From an uncultured Alphaproteobacteria bacterium (GTDB lineage Bacteria > Pseudomonadota > Alphaproteobacteria > UBA2136 > UBA6156): a stretch of DNA of 5,840 nucleotides. This document shows, piece by piece, positions 5,839 through 5,840 of this stretch. The DNA lies in the NCBI GenBank assembly GCA_937928525.1, contig CALFWJ010000170.1, forward strand, positions 1 through 5,840. The letters run 5' to 3'. The stretch's first letter is position 1. Every line of letters begins with the position of its first letter. The notes under the pieces are model-generated. The model had not been told where the DNA came from. It ran no database searches and saw nothing but the letters and a program-made list of their open reading frames with translations. The translations under genes and the position numbers were made by a program.

Positions 5839-5840
5839 AT

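Overview
The window looks like an ordinary chromosomal stretch from an alphaproteobacterium of moderate GC content. This rests mainly on the PheT sequence (for example the VCGAPNAR, DEHDGI and VTPNRGDAL segments and the RDLAAAGLG helix), which reads like alphaproteobacterial PheT from memory. No database search was possible, so the assignment is inference. There is no tRNA, rRNA, CRISPR array, insertion sequence or phage signature.

Layout from left to right. (1) Positions 1-1947, minus strand: the first 649 codons of pheT, the phenylalanyl-tRNA synthetase beta subunit, running off the left edge. (2) Positions 2022-2051: a strong intrinsic terminator. (3) Positions 2061-2243, minus strand: a 60-residue glycine-rich membrane peptide of unknown function, with its own ribosome-binding site and that terminator. 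(4) Positions 2244-2352: a divergent intergenic region with a good sigma70-type promoter facing right. (5) Positions 2353-4065, plus strand: complete metG, methionyl-tRNA synthetase of 570 residues, with an altered KMSKS loop (KFSTS). (6) Positions 4170-5081, plus strand: a 303-residue protein with two cysteine-rich CCG domains, of the HdrB/SdhE type, starting at GTG. (7) Positions 5157-5351, plus strand: a 64-residue predicted secreted peptide, mostly an amphipathic helix, with its own promoter-like region. (8) Positions 5377-5404: a strong terminator nested in a larger inverted repeat. (9) Positions 5368-5838, minus strand: the C-terminal 156 residues of an unidentified protein with two copies of a PR(Q/R)C...VFxExP motif, entering from the right edge and convergent with (7).

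The two synthetases are housekeeping translation genes transcribed divergently. pheT is not directly preceded by pheS, which is unusual. The HdrB/SdhE-like protein would be expected to work with a flavoprotein/iron-sulfur partner, such as succinate dehydrogenase SdhAB or an Hdr-type complex, but no partner lies in the window. The most unexplained elements are the two small peptide genes (60 and 64 residues), which flank the metG-hdrB block and are each well delimited by expression signals. No gap between genes exceeds about 110 bases, and nothing here clearly amounts to a new multi-gene system.
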